Part shown: positions 52,549-60,673 of the stretch, in pieces | How positions within the stretch are numbered: the stretch's first letter is position 1 | Layout: each line of letters starts with the position of its first letter | Source of the DNA: Paenibacillus sp. PL91 | Lineage (GTDB): Bacteria; Bacillota; Bacilli; Paenibacillales; Paenibacillaceae | Assembly: GCF_012935325.2 (NCBI RefSeq) | Contig: NZ_JABBYG020000003.1 | Location: 62,001-126,000, forward strand | Direction of reading: 5' to 3' | Length of the DNA: 64,000 nt | Made by a program: the position numbers and the translations under genes | Notes under the pieces: model-generated | Databases searched by the model: none | What the model saw: only the letters and a program-made list of their open reading frames with translations | What the model was told of the DNA's origin: nothing

Positions 52549-53631
52549 TTGGAAAACAAAACTACACGAAGCAACAAACGTTCAAAGGGAAGCTTGGCGT
52601 CATTTAAGAAAGCAACGTTATCACTTTATCTGGCCGTCGTCATCATTCTCGTAGCCACCTGCGGAATACTGTACAGCAAATATACGAATCTGGTCGATAC
52701 CAATCTTCAAACAGCGGCTGCTGAGCAATCTGAAACCAATAATCAGTCTGGAAATAGCGATGCCTCTAATTCTGATTCGTCAAACTACGGGCAAAATGGA
52801 AATGAATCAATAGCTGATGAGCCAGTACCTGCCGGCACCGTCGACGCTGAAGAAACGCAAGAACCTACTGAGGTAATTGCGGGGAACACGAAAATCCCCG
52901 AGCCTACAGCAACCGAATCACCGGTGAAAAACATAGATGAAGCGGTAACAACCGTTCCGAAACAGGCGGAAAAACCAAGCCACGAACAGCCGGAGAGCAA
53001 CAACAAGCCAACTGATAAAAGCCAGGGCGTAAAATTGCCTACAACCTATGTGGTCCAAAAAGGCGATACCCTGCGAGCAATATCAGAAAAATTTTACCAA
53101 ACCAAGGACCATTACGCGCTGCTTGCTGAGCATAACCACATTTTTTTTATTAACGATATGAAAGCCGGCGACACGCTTACCATTCCTGCGTTGTTCTCAG
53201 GGAACGATTCAACAAGCGGCAAGCCTCAAGAAACCAAAGATTATTCCAAGATTACACTGCCGGCAACCTATTTAATTCAAGCTGGTGATACCCTCTCCGG
53301 TATTTCCAGAATGTTTTATAAATCAGCAGAGTATGTGGATTACATTGCAAGTGAAAATAAACTGGACAAAAACGAAGGACTGAAGGCCGGAACCAACCTT
53401 GTCATCCCTTCTCTTAAGAACTACACGCCAGATAAAAACATCGGCTCTGGGGACAACTCGACGGAATTTGAAGCAACCGAGCATACCGTGCAAAAGGGCG
53501 AGACGCTCTACAGCATTTCCAAAACCTACTACGGCACGACCAAACACGCCATGTTCATTGCGGACTACAATCATATTTTCGATATTGATCAGGTAAAAGC
53601 AGGCACTGTACTGAAAATTCCTAAGTCATAA
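52549..53631 (+). CDS. Membrane-anchored protein with three LysM domains
   Basis: 360 residues, TTG start at 52549 after GGGAGAAG. One membrane helix (about 24-44), a Thr/Pro/Glu-rich linker (about 50-160), then three LysM repeats: YVVQKGDTLRAISEKFY, YLIQAGDTLSGISRMFY and HTVQKGETLYSISKTYYG, each ending in a LTIPA/VIPS/KIPKS strand. LysM binds peptidoglycan, so the protein probably bridges membrane and wall. No catalytic domain is present. First gene inside the repeat-bracketed block. Confidence 0.88.
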   Translation: MENKTTRSNKRSKGSLASFKKATLSLYLAVVIILVATCGILYSKYTNLVDTNLQTAAAEQSETNNQSGNSDASNSDSSNYGQNGNESIADEPVPAGTVDAEETQEPTEVIAGNTKIPEPTATESPVKNIDEAVTTVPKQAEKPSHEQPESNNKPTDKSQGVKLPTTYVVQKGDTLRAISEKFYQTKDHYALLAEHNHIFFINDMKAGDTLTIPALFSGNDSTSGKPQETKDYSKITLPATYLIQAGDTLSGISRMFYKSAEYVDYIASENKLDKNEGLKAGTNLVIPSLKNYTPDKNIGSGDNSTEFEATEHTVQKGETLYSISKTYYGTTKHAMFIADYNHIFDIDQVKAGTVLKIPKS

Positions 53632-53643
53632 TCAATTTAAAAA

Positions 53644-53672
53644 GAGAGCTGCCGCCAAGCGAGGCCGCTCTC
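53644..53672 (+). terminator. Terminator after LysM gene
   Basis: Stem GAGAGC(T)GCC / GGC(C)GCTCTC with a loop of 9 nt and a pyrimidine-rich tail. Confidence 0.6.
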
Positions 53673-53762
53673 CGCTCTTCTCTGCTACCTTTGCTCAACT
53701 AATAAGTTGAGTAGTAGAACAATAACAATAAAATGTCAACACCGTTTATTTCGTACATATAA

Positions 53763-53797
53763 AAAAGGCTGCCTACAATAATTTGCGGCAGCCTTTT
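53763..53797. terminator. Terminator of the selD-selU pair
   Basis: Stem AAAAGGCTGCC / GGCAGCCTTTT. On the minus strand it follows the selU stop at 53804 by six bases and runs into TTTTTT. Confidence 0.85.
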
Positions 53798-53803
53798 CAT
53801 ATT

Positions 53804-54859
53804 CTATTGCGGGATTGACTTAGATTCCATAACAGTATTTACAATTTGTTCAATCTTGATCATTGCATCATCCGTACTTGCTGCCGTTACAATCGACGAT
53901 ACTTGTTCATCATGTTCGTTAGATGAATACGAATACTTAGGATCATAGTAATAAGTGAGTAGCAGCTCAACAGCTGAATGATACTTTTCACTCATTAAGC
54001 ATGCTTCGATTTCAGCCGCAACAGGAGTATGAATTCTTGATTTAATGATTCGGAAGGACCTCATACACTCATCTATATTTTCCCAAGGCTTGTAATCTTC
54101 TATAATTTGGTTTACACGGGCTTCAAGAGGCAGTTCCAAACTTATATGGTGTCCTTTTGTTCTCAAATCTGCCATGAGATCCGGAACCGTAATATTGCCA
54201 ATTCGACGGCTCTCCGCTTCAAACAATACATAGGGAGATTGCTCATATGCAAGTAAATCATCAAGTAACAGCGAGTCAAATGTTTTTTGATTGTTAGCTT
54301 TTAAACCGATTGCACCGAAAATGGAGCCTCTATGACCAGCCAATCCTTCTAGATCCAAAACGGAATGACCATTTTGTTTCATTTTACGCAGAATAGTGGT
54401 TTTTCCACTGCCAGTGTTTCCGTGTATAACGAATGTCTGAGGTTCAAAGCGAATCTCTTTCAATTGCTCCACAACATATTGCCGATATGCGCGATATCCT
54501 CCTGATATCCGATAGACTCGGATTCCCATGAGAGACAATACAGTCGCTGTTGTTTTACTTCTCATACCGCCACGCCAACAGAAGACAGCCTTATTCTCGG
54601 ATATATTGGCAAAAGTTTTGATGAAAGTCGGCAGTTTTGCTGAAACAATTTCTAATCCTCTCTCTTTTGCAGCTTGGACGCTTACTTGCTTGTAGAGCGT
54701 CCCTATTTCCGCACGTTCTTGATCGTCAAATATTGGAATGTTAAGACTTCCGGGTATTGATGCTTCATTGTATTCGGAAGGAGATCTTACATCGATAAGA
54801 ACGAGTTCTCTCCGGTTTCGAAGTGCAGAACATTCCTCGATCGTGATGTCTTGAAACAT
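53804..54859 (-). CDS. selU: tRNA 2-selenouridine synthase
   Basis: 351 residues. N-terminal rhodanese domain with active Cys94 in AVFCWRGGMRSKTTA, and a C-terminal P-loop domain with GNTGSGKTT (147-155) and LDLEGLAGHRGSIFG. The enzyme (also called MnmH) geranylates 2-thiouridine at the wobble position of certain tRNAs and swaps sulfur for selenium using selenophosphate. It sits 27 bp downstream of selD, its selenophosphate supplier, and the two form a self-contained tRNA-selenation unit. Confidence 0.95.
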   Translation of the reverse strand: MFQDITIEECSALRNRRELVLIDVRSPSEYNEASIPGSLNIPIFDDQERAEIGTLYKQVSVQAAKERGLEIVSAKLPTFIKTFANISENKAVFCWRGGMRSKTTATVLSLMGIRVYRISGGYRAYRQYVVEQLKEIRFEPQTFVIHGNTGSGKTTILRKMKQNGHSVLDLEGLAGHRGSIFGAIGLKANNQKTFDSLLLDDLLAYEQSPYVLFEAESRRIGNITVPDLMADLRTKGHHISLELPLEARVNQIIEDYKPWENIDECMRSFRIIKSRIHTPVAAEIEACLMSEKYHSAVELLLTYYYDPKYSYSSNEHDEQVSSIVTAASTDDAMIKIEQIVNTVMESKSIPQ

Positions 54860-54886
54860 AGTTTAATGACTCCTTGTTGGTTTATC

Positions 54887-55936
54887 TTAAAGTACCACGA
54901 TTTGGTTAGAATTATCAGCTGTTACTTCTCCAATTATACTAGCTTCCACTCCTGCTTGCTTAAGCTCATCCAGCATTTGCTCCGACTGCTCTGCGGTAAC
55001 CGAAATTAACAAACCGCCTGAAGTAACCGCATCGCAAAGAATCCATCGATCAATCTGATCCATAGCCATTGGGAAAATAACGTCATTTTCAATATGTGTA
55101 AAGTTATTCTTCGTGCCGCCAGGAACAAATCCATTTTCGGCAAGTTCCCTGACACGAGGTAATTTGGGTACCGCTTCGTTGACAATCGTTATTCCAACTT
55201 CGCTTCCTTTGGCCATTTCTAACGCATGTCCGATTAACCCAAATCCCGTTACGTCTGTACATGCATGTGTATCATACTTATTCATAATTTCGGCGGAAGT
55301 TTTATTTAATGTGGCCATCACACGAGTAACCCGCTCAATTTCTTCCGGACTTAATTGTTCCTTCTTAATAGAGGTTGTCATAATTCCCACGCCAATTGGC
55401 TTAGTTAAAATCAGCTTGTCTCCGGGTTTAGCGCCTGCATTGGTTCTAATTTTATCAGGATGAATCAAACCCGTTACTGCTAGCCCAAATTTAGGTTCCT
55501 TATCATCAATAGAATGACCACCTACAAGTGTAGCGCCGGCTTCTTTCACTTTATCCGCTGCTCCCCGTAGAATGTCTGTTAAAATGCGCTTATCCAGCGT
55601 TGCAATGGGGAAGGCAACGATGTTTAATACCGTTAGCGGCTTTCCACCCATGGCATAGATATCGCTTATTGCATTAGCTGCAGCAATCTGTCCGAAAGAA
55701 TAAGGATCATCTACGATTGGAGTGAAAAAATCTACAGTTTGAACGAGTGCCAAATCGTCGCTTATTCGAAATACACCTGCATCATCGCTTGTTTCAATGC
55801 CCACAAGCAAATTTGGATTTCGCTCCATTAACGGAAGATTTCCAATGACCTGTTTTAAATCAGCCGGACCAATCTTGCAGCCACAACCTCCCTTGCTGGA
55901 TAGAGATGTTAGCTTTATGGTTTCATTTGAGTCCAT
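54887..55936 (-). CDS. selD: Selenide, water dikinase (selenophosphate synthetase)
   Basis: 349 residues. Catalytic loop GGCGCKIGP: C18 (Cys, not selenocysteine), C20 and K21, followed by the AIR-synthase-like fold (DDAGVFRISDDLALVQTVDF, ANAISDIYAMGGKPL, KPIGVGIMTT, CTDVTGFGLIGHALEMAKG). Makes selenophosphate from selenide and ATP in the cytoplasm. With no selA, selB or selC in view, its local purpose is tRNA selenation through SelU. Divergent from the permease gene at 56095. Confidence 0.95.
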   Translation of the reverse strand: MDSNETIKLTSLSSKGGCGCKIGPADLKQVIGNLPLMERNPNLLVGIETSDDAGVFRISDDLALVQTVDFFTPIVDDPYSFGQIAAANAISDIYAMGGKPLTVLNIVAFPIATLDKRILTDILRGAADKVKEAGATLVGGHSIDDKEPKFGLAVTGLIHPDKIRTNAGAKPGDKLILTKPIGVGIMTTSIKKEQLSPEEIERVTRVMATLNKTSAEIMNKYDTHACTDVTGFGLIGHALEMAKGSEVGITIVNEAVPKLPRVRELAENGFVPGGTKNNFTHIENDVIFPMAMDQIDRWILCDAVTSGGLLISVTAEQSEQMLDELKQAGVEASIIGEVTADNSNQIVVL

Positions 55937-56034
55937 TATATTTTCGTCCTCTCTTGCTCTTCAATAGTAATTAATAATGAAATCGTACCTGATGTTTAGT
56001 GTGAACGCAAATTTAGATTTGCCTGACTCTGCTG

Positions 56035-56067
56035 AATAGTGTGTTATAATCCTCTTTAGTCACTATT
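56035..56067 (+). promoter_or_regulatory. Promoter and inverted repeat before permease gene
   Basis: Extended -10 TGT-TATAAT (TATAAT 56045-56050), with TTGCCT as a weak, distant -35. Arms AATAGTG (56035-56041) / CACTATT (56061-56067) flank the -10. A second, overlapping pair is AGTGTGT (56038-56044) / ACACACT (56074-56080). Probable repressor site. Confidence 0.5.
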
Positions 56068-56094
56068 CCTATTACACACTTGTTGGAGGATATT

Positions 56095-57159
56095 ATGTCA
56101 TCGCTTAAAAGCTCGACTGCAGTTTCTCAAGAAAAAACACGAAAGACATGGTTATTGATCTCTATCTTCATGGCGATTACCATTATCGGTTTAGCATATG
56201 TGAAGTGGTGGCCATACTATGGTAAAGCTTTATTGGCAGCGGACCAGCATTCGATAGGAACATCTATCCTTAAAGGGATAGGTGCTGATCAAACGATGTC
56301 GTTATGGCAATCCGCTTTCCAATTCACCATTACTTATTTTAAAGCGGTGTGGAAGGCTGCATTGCTTGGCATGATCGTCGCTACATTGATCCAAGCATTG
56401 CTTCCAGTAAATTGGCTTCATAGCCTTCTCGGGCGCTCCTCTTTGAAAAGTACATTAATAGGCGGAGTTTCTTCTCTTCCTACCATGATGTGTTCATGCT
56501 GTGCTGCACCAATCGCAGTTGGGATGCACAAACAACAAGTATCCATTGGGGCAAGTCTAGCTTTCTGGTTAGGAAATCCTTTATTAAACCCTGCTACCCT
56601 CGTGTTTATGTCGTTTGTTCTATCTTGGAAGTTTACCGTTCTACGAGTCGTTTTTGGTCTTCTAGTTACATTCGGCATTAGTTTCGTTGCAAATCGATTT
56701 GCAAAGACGAGCAAAGTAAACGATTTGGTTTCATCTCAACTGTCGCCTCCTTCAAACGAGCATCAATCTTTATGGGTACGGTGGTTAAATAGTTTTGGAA
56801 AAATGCTTCTTCAAGTCGTTCCGGCATACGTCATCTCTGTTTTCATTCTAGGAGCGTTGCAAAACTATATGTTCCCTATGTGGATCAATGTAGGCATCAT
56901 CGCCATCATTCTTTTTGCAATCATTGGGACACTTTTCGTTATTCCGACAGCAGCCGAAATTCCGATCATACAATCATTTCTTTCCATTGGCGTAAACGCA
57001 GGCCCTGCAGCTGCATTGCTGATCACACTTCCTGCAATAAGTTTGCCGTCGCTTCTACTCGTTTCAAGAGCCTTCCCGCCAAAAGTGCTAACATTCGTTA
57101 CCCTCTCCGTCATAATCCTTGGGGTATTATGTGGTTTCGTTGGTGAATTATGGTTATAA
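56095..57159 (+). CDS. DUF318/YraQ-ArsP-type permease
   Basis: 354 residues from ATG 56095, five bases after TTGGAGG. About eight to ten membrane helices in two halves. The signature MMCSCCAAPIAVGMHKQQVS with a Cys-Ser-Cys-Cys group, then SLAFWLGNPLLNPATLVFMS, identifies the family that includes ArsP (organoarsenical efflux) and Cu/Zn exporters. The second half repeats the pattern (IPTAAEIPIIQSFLSIGVNA). Export of a metal, metalloid or selenium species is likely. Its neighbour selD makes selenium handling an attractive guess, not a finding. Confidence 0.82.
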   Translation: MSSLKSSTAVSQEKTRKTWLLISIFMAITIIGLAYVKWWPYYGKALLAADQHSIGTSILKGIGADQTMSLWQSAFQFTITYFKAVWKAALLGMIVATLIQALLPVNWLHSLLGRSSLKSTLIGGVSSLPTMMCSCCAAPIAVGMHKQQVSIGASLAFWLGNPLLNPATLVFMSFVLSWKFTVLRVVFGLLVTFGISFVANRFAKTSKVNDLVSSQLSPPSNEHQSLWVRWLNSFGKMLLQVVPAYVISVFILGALQNYMFPMWINVGIIAIILFAIIGTLFVIPTAAEIPIIQSFLSIGVNAGPAAALLITLPAISLPSLLLVSRAFPPKVLTFVTLSVIILGVLCGFVGELWL

Positions 57160-57166
57160 ATTTGAA

Positions 57167-57194
57167 AAAAGCCGGTAGATTGCTATCGGCTTTT
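57167..57194 (+). terminator. Terminator after permease gene
   Basis: Stem AAAAGCCGGTAG / CTATCGGCTTTT (one G-T pair), loop ATTG, seven bases after the stop. Between it and 57391 I see no gene. Confidence 0.85.
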
Positions 57195-57391
57195 CAGTAA
57201 TCGCAATATTCCTTCGCTTCGTGAACGTGCTGCGCTCTCGCTCAGCGACATCATTGTTCATCGTGTATCATTACATTCGTGGCGCGATTATGATTTCGTA
57301 CGGTTTGCTGGCGCACCTCATTGATCCTCTCTCAAGAACGATGATTAGGAATGCCTCACGCAACGAAAGAACAATTTTAAAATTCTTGTCT

Positions 57392-58216
57392 TTATTTAAA
57401 GTGACCTCGCGGCTTTTTACCGCTCCATCTTTCGTCTACCTTCTCGTTTACCGATTGGTATCTCGCATCTACGCTGATTCGATACTGGTTCGTCTTATTC
57501 TCGAGCGAACAATGAAGCAAATACATGCCGAAAATGAGAACATCTCCTGCTTGAAAAGTCGTTGTCGCCCACTTGCCACCGAATTTTTCCGTAATCACAA
57601 GCGGATCATCTGTATAATGCCCAATACCGTCCCGGTCCGAATCCTTCGAGCCGTATGAGTGTTTTAATTCTTCAAATCGGTGCGAACCGAGACAGACCGC
57701 AAGGCCACCCTTCTCAAACGAAACGTCACCTATAGGTGACCATACGGTGTATACATGCTGCGTGCCTCTCCCCATATATACAATGTCATAATGAGCCCCT
57801 GTGAAATCTCCCTTTCCAACAGCTCTAAGCCATTTGTACTGGTAAGTGAGAGATTTCTCGCGAAGGAAATCATCGAAGAAGCGCATCACATGCTCCCCGT
57901 TCAACAGATTTAGCAACTCAGGTAAGTCCTCATTTGTACCACCCATAAAAATACTTCTACTGCCATCGGCCATGACTCCTTCCTCGAGCAGCGTATCCCG
58001 AGCTATCTTCCCGGTTCTGTCCATTTTCTCCAAAATAGTCATTCGGGCTCGAAGCACCTGTTCCCGGTCATGAAACCCGCGAATCAGCAAATATCCGTCA
58101 TCTTCCATTCGCTGACGCAGCGCCGCCATATCATGTATGATATCGTTTGAACTTCTCAATTCAGTTAAGTGTGGACCATTCATCTCTAATTCGCGACTGC
58201 CTACCTTGACCAACAT
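57392..58216 (-). CDS. Phytanoyl-CoA dioxygenase-family protein
   Basis: 274 residues from ATG 58216, preceded by AGAGGAG; a start eight codons earlier lacks it. Fe(II)/2-oxoglutarate enzyme fold: H142-x-D144 in GAHYDIVYM and distal H235 with R246 (LLHCSLENKTNQYR) form the metal triad and 2-oxoglutarate anchor. LIRGFHDREQV and GLAVCLGSHR also fit. The family hydroxylates small molecules; the substrate is unknown. Divergent from, and probably controlled by, the AraC gene at 58425. Confidence 0.88.
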   Translation of the reverse strand: MLVKVGSRELEMNGPHLTELRSSNDIIHDMAALRQRMEDDGYLLIRGFHDREQVLRARMTILEKMDRTGKIARDTLLEEGVMADGSRSIFMGGTNEDLPELLNLLNGEHVMRFFDDFLREKSLTYQYKWLRAVGKGDFTGAHYDIVYMGRGTQHVYTVWSPIGDVSFEKGGLAVCLGSHRFEELKHSYGSKDSDRDGIGHYTDDPLVITEKFGGKWATTTFQAGDVLIFGMYLLHCSLENKTNQYRISVDARYQSVNEKVDERWSGKKPRGHFK

Positions 58217-58281
58217 TGCGAAAAACACTCCTCTGCTCATTTGTAACCAAGCTATTTTCGATTATGCATGCTGTCTATATG

Positions 58282-58301
58282 TTGATTGTAGGATCAATCA
58301 A
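58282..58301 (-). promoter_or_regulatory. Inverted repeat on the dioxygenase promoter
   Basis: TTGATTG / CAATCAA (7-bp perfect arms, 6-nt spacer). On the minus strand TTGATT can act as -35 with TATAGA 16 bp downstream, so the repeat overlaps the promoter of the dioxygenase gene. Confidence 0.5.
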
Positions 58302-58365
58302 TGTGTTCATCCATGGATGGCCGTATTTATTTCATGTATAATTGTACAAAAATTGATTTGTTTTT

Positions 58366-58395
58366 TTGAAATAACTAATTGTTTCAATGTATAAT
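58366..58395 (+). promoter_or_regulatory. SigA-type promoter of AraC gene with dyad
   Basis: TTGAAA (58366-58371), 18-bp spacer, TATAAT (58390-58395), 29 bp before the ATG. TTGAAA / TTTCAA (58366-58387) form a 6-bp dyad covering the -35 and spacer, a possible autoregulatory site. Confidence 0.65.
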
Positions 58396-58424
58396 AGAAC
58401 ACGTAATTGAGGTGGTGGATTACA

Positions 58425-59258
58425 ATGACATACATGAACATCCCTTATGGAATATGGGAAAAATCAGATATTCCCCTTTGCAATTTTATTTCCATTTGGA
58501 AAGTGCAAGCAAACGATTCGTATCAAGTTAGCAAAGGAGAGGGATTCAATGCCCCCGGCTTGTTTATCACTTATAAAGGAGAAGGAACTCTTTCTCAATC
58601 AACAGACAGATATAAACTACATGCAGGTTCATATTTTTTCGTTCAGGAGGCTATTCCGTCTACCTATAGATGTCAAAATGATGATTGGAAGTTCTATTTT
58701 CTTGACTTTAACAGCCTGGACATGCCCCACTTTCTCCAGCTTCCAGTCTGTGAGGTCGTTTCAACGGGTAAACTAACTGAGGCCATTCAACTATGTGAGC
58801 GAATGATTGACAATCTGATCGCGCAGCCGACCGGTTACGCTTATTCCGCTAACATGTTGCTTCAAGAAGTATTGCTTCTCTTCGCCCGAGAACAATCGAT
58901 TGCGGATACGTTCCGTCATACAGAGTTGAACAATATCCTTATCTATATGCATAAAAATATTGACAAACCGTTCCGGATCGATGAACTTGTAAAAAAAAGC
59001 GGCTTGTCCCGCACGTCCTTCTTTAAACGTTTTCGTTCCATAACCGGGCTATCCCCAAGCAGCTATATTTTAAAGCTAAAGCTAGAGTCGGCAAAAGCAT
59101 CCCTCGATACGACAAATATGTCGGTTAAGGAAATCGCATCTTCCCTGCATTTTTATGACGAATTTCACTTTTCAAAACTGTTTAAAAGAAGCTACGGATT
59201 ATCTCCGAGCGCATTTCGCCGCCTGAAAAATTCGGGACAGCAGCATGTGACGTTATAA
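58425..59258 (+). CDS. AraC-family regulator
   Basis: 277 residues from ATG 58425 after GAGGTGG. N-terminal cupin-like sensor (GLFITYKGEGTLSQSTDRYK, AGSYFFVQEAIPSTYRC) and C-terminal AraC DNA-binding domain (about 178-270; RIDELVKKSGLSRTSFFKRF and VKEIASSLHFYDEFHFSKLF). Divergent partner is the dioxygenase gene, which it probably activates. Last gene before copy 2 of the direct repeat, 39 bp downstream. Confidence 0.9.
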   Translation: MTYMNIPYGIWEKSDIPLCNFISIWKVQANDSYQVSKGEGFNAPGLFITYKGEGTLSQSTDRYKLHAGSYFFVQEAIPSTYRCQNDDWKFYFLDFNSLDMPHFLQLPVCEVVSTGKLTEAIQLCERMIDNLIAQPTGYAYSANMLLQEVLLLFAREQSIADTFRHTELNNILIYMHKNIDKPFRIDELVKKSGLSRTSFFKRFRSITGLSPSSYILKLKLESAKASLDTTNMSVKEIASSLHFYDEFHFSKLFKRSYGLSPSAFRRLKNSGQQHVTL

Positions 59259-59297
59259 CTGTTAATAAAAATATTAGCCCAGCATTCCCTCGAATTG

Positions 59298-59934
59298 CCG
59301 ATGCAGTCAAATCGGATGCCCTCGACACCATCACAAACAAGATTGTACAAGCAGCGAGCAGCTTCCTGATCGTCTACTAAGGTGCTGCGCCTGCCACTAA
59401 TACTGAAAAGAAGAGGAGCAGCTACCGTAGTAGCTGCTCCTCTTTCCTTCTTCTTACGATTCTAAAATATGTTCGATCCGCTCAATAACATCCGCGCTCA
59501 ATACGATACCGGACGCCTTCGCGTTCTCCTCTATTTGCTCGGGGCGGCTGGCACCGACCAGCGCGCTCGACACATTCGGCTGCCGCAAAATCCAGGAAAG
59601 CGCCAATTGGCCAACCGTCAGCTCAAGCTCGGAGGCCACTTTGCCCAGCTCTCGCACTTTATTGATTTTCTCCTCGGTCACATTTTTCCGCATGCCATCG
59701 AGCTTCGCGGCCCGGCTATCCGCAGGAACCTCATTCACCGAGCTGTACTTGCCAGTCAGCAAGCCTTGAGCAAGCGGCGAGAACACGACTTGTCCGATGC
59801 CGCCGCGCTCTCCGTATGGAATGACTGCCTTCTCGATATACCGGTTAAACATATTATAGATCGGTTGGTTTACTACAATGCGATCCAATAAATAACGATC
59901 CGCGATCGCATGCGCTTCCACCATTTGAGCGGTT
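59298..59934. repeat. Copy 2 of the long direct repeat (637 bp)
   Basis: Starts with the last 26 codons and stop of the FN3 gene (59303-59380, one mismatch), detached from the rest of that gene, then the same terminator and the 3' two-fifths of the intact aldo/keto reductase gene. Together with 52069-52398 it brackets 52399-59297 (6.9 kb). Here the reductase is whole and the FN3 gene is a stub; at copy 1 the reverse holds. Confidence 0.9.
59412..59443. terminator. Terminator of aldo/keto reductase gene (copy 2)
   Basis: Stem AGAGGAGCAGCTAC / GTAGCTGCTCCTCT, CGTA loop. On the minus strand it follows the reductase stop by 10 bases. Confidence 0.9.
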
Positions 59935-60395
59935 GTCCATTCGCTGACGCCTACGTACAGCACCTTGCCTTGACGCACCAGATCATCTAGCGCCCGCAGC
60001 GTTTCTTCCATCGGCGTGCTCGGGTCATGGCGGTGACAGTAATACAGATCCACATAATCTGCGCCAAGACGCTTCAGGCTGGCATGGCACTGCTCCATAA
60101 TATGTTTGCGGGACAAGCCGCGGTCATTGGGACCGTCGCCCATCTGGCCGAACACCTTGGTCGCAAGCACGTAGGATTCACGCGGAAAGGTCCGAAGCGC
60201 CTCACCCATCAGCTTCTCAGCCTCGCCCCTCTCGTACACATTCGCCGTATCGTAAAAGTTAATGCCCAGCCCATAGGCTGTTTGTATCGCTTTTACCGCA
60301 TTTTCGCGTTCTACATATCCTCCGTATGTCAACCAGCTTCCTAGACTGATCTCGCTTACCTTCAATCCACTTTTTCCTAAATGACGAAATTGCAT
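59454..60395 (-). CDS. Aldo/keto reductase
   Basis: 313 residues, the usual length for the KCNAB/YghZ-like branch. Catalytic tetrad visible: Asp and Tyr in NFYDTANVYERG, Lys in VLATKVFGQM and His in LYYCHRHDPSTP. NADPH-binding end with LVGASRPEQIEENAKA. Reduces aldehydes or ketones in the cytoplasm. GAGGAGATGAG precedes the ATG. The leader holds a cre-like box. Its 3' portion is duplicated as a remnant at 52225. Confidence 0.93.
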   Translation of the reverse strand: MQFRHLGKSGLKVSEISLGSWLTYGGYVERENAVKAIQTAYGLGINFYDTANVYERGEAEKLMGEALRTFPRESYVLATKVFGQMGDGPNDRGLSRKHIMEQCHASLKRLGADYVDLYYCHRHDPSTPMEETLRALDDLVRQGKVLYVGVSEWTTAQMVEAHAIADRYLLDRIVVNQPIYNMFNRYIEKAVIPYGERGGIGQVVFSPLAQGLLTGKYSSVNEVPADSRAAKLDGMRKNVTEEKINKVRELGKVASELELTVGQLALSWILRQPNVSSALVGASRPEQIEENAKASGIVLSADVIERIEHILES

Positions 60396-60441
60396 CTCAA
60401 CTCATCTCCTCAAGAATGGTGTAATAGAATGGAACGGCTTT

Positions 60442-60456
60442 TTTTAACGCTTTCAA
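60442..60456 (-). promoter_or_regulatory. cre-like box upstream of aldo/keto reductase
   Basis: Minus strand TTGAAAGCGTTAAAA matches the CcpA site consensus WTGNAANCGNWNNCW with one mismatch, 47 bp before the ATG. Suggests carbon catabolite control. A separate TAGTGA / TCACTA dyad (60491-60510) lies further upstream. Confidence 0.5.
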
Positions 60457-60587
60457 TTCTATTCTAGAGAAGATTGTTTCAATATGTAAGTAGTGAAAAA
60501 AAAGTCACTATATTATAAAACCTATACATACTATACTTGATGTAACTACTCTATCAGGCTATTTCTAACGTTGGCTTGCGCAAAACA

Positions 60588-60630
60588 AAAAGCATGCAGC
60601 GGCTGCTCACTAGCAGCACTGCATGCTTTC
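60588..60630. terminator. Terminator of the glycosidase-importer operon
   Basis: Long hairpin: outer arms AAAGCATGCAG / CTGCATGCTTT and inner arms GCTGCT / AGCAGC around CACT. On the minus strand it is followed by TTTTGTTTTG. Confidence 0.85.
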
Positions 60631-60673
60631 TTTATACGATTATTTTATGATTCCGTATGCTTCTTCTTGCTCT

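Noticed and set aside
54887..55936. Possible selenocysteine-containing SelD or SECIS element
   Set aside because: The catalytic position is an ordinary Cys codon (C18) and there is no in-frame TGA before the stop.
57221..57658. 145-codon plus-strand frame downstream of the permease
   Set aside because: Its 3' half is antisense to the dioxygenase gene and it lacks a ribosome site; nothing in its sequence looks conserved.
52399..59297. The repeat-bracketed block as a transposon or phage island
   Set aside because: No transposase, integrase, terminal inverted repeats or tRNA attachment site is visible; homologous exchange explains the repeats better.
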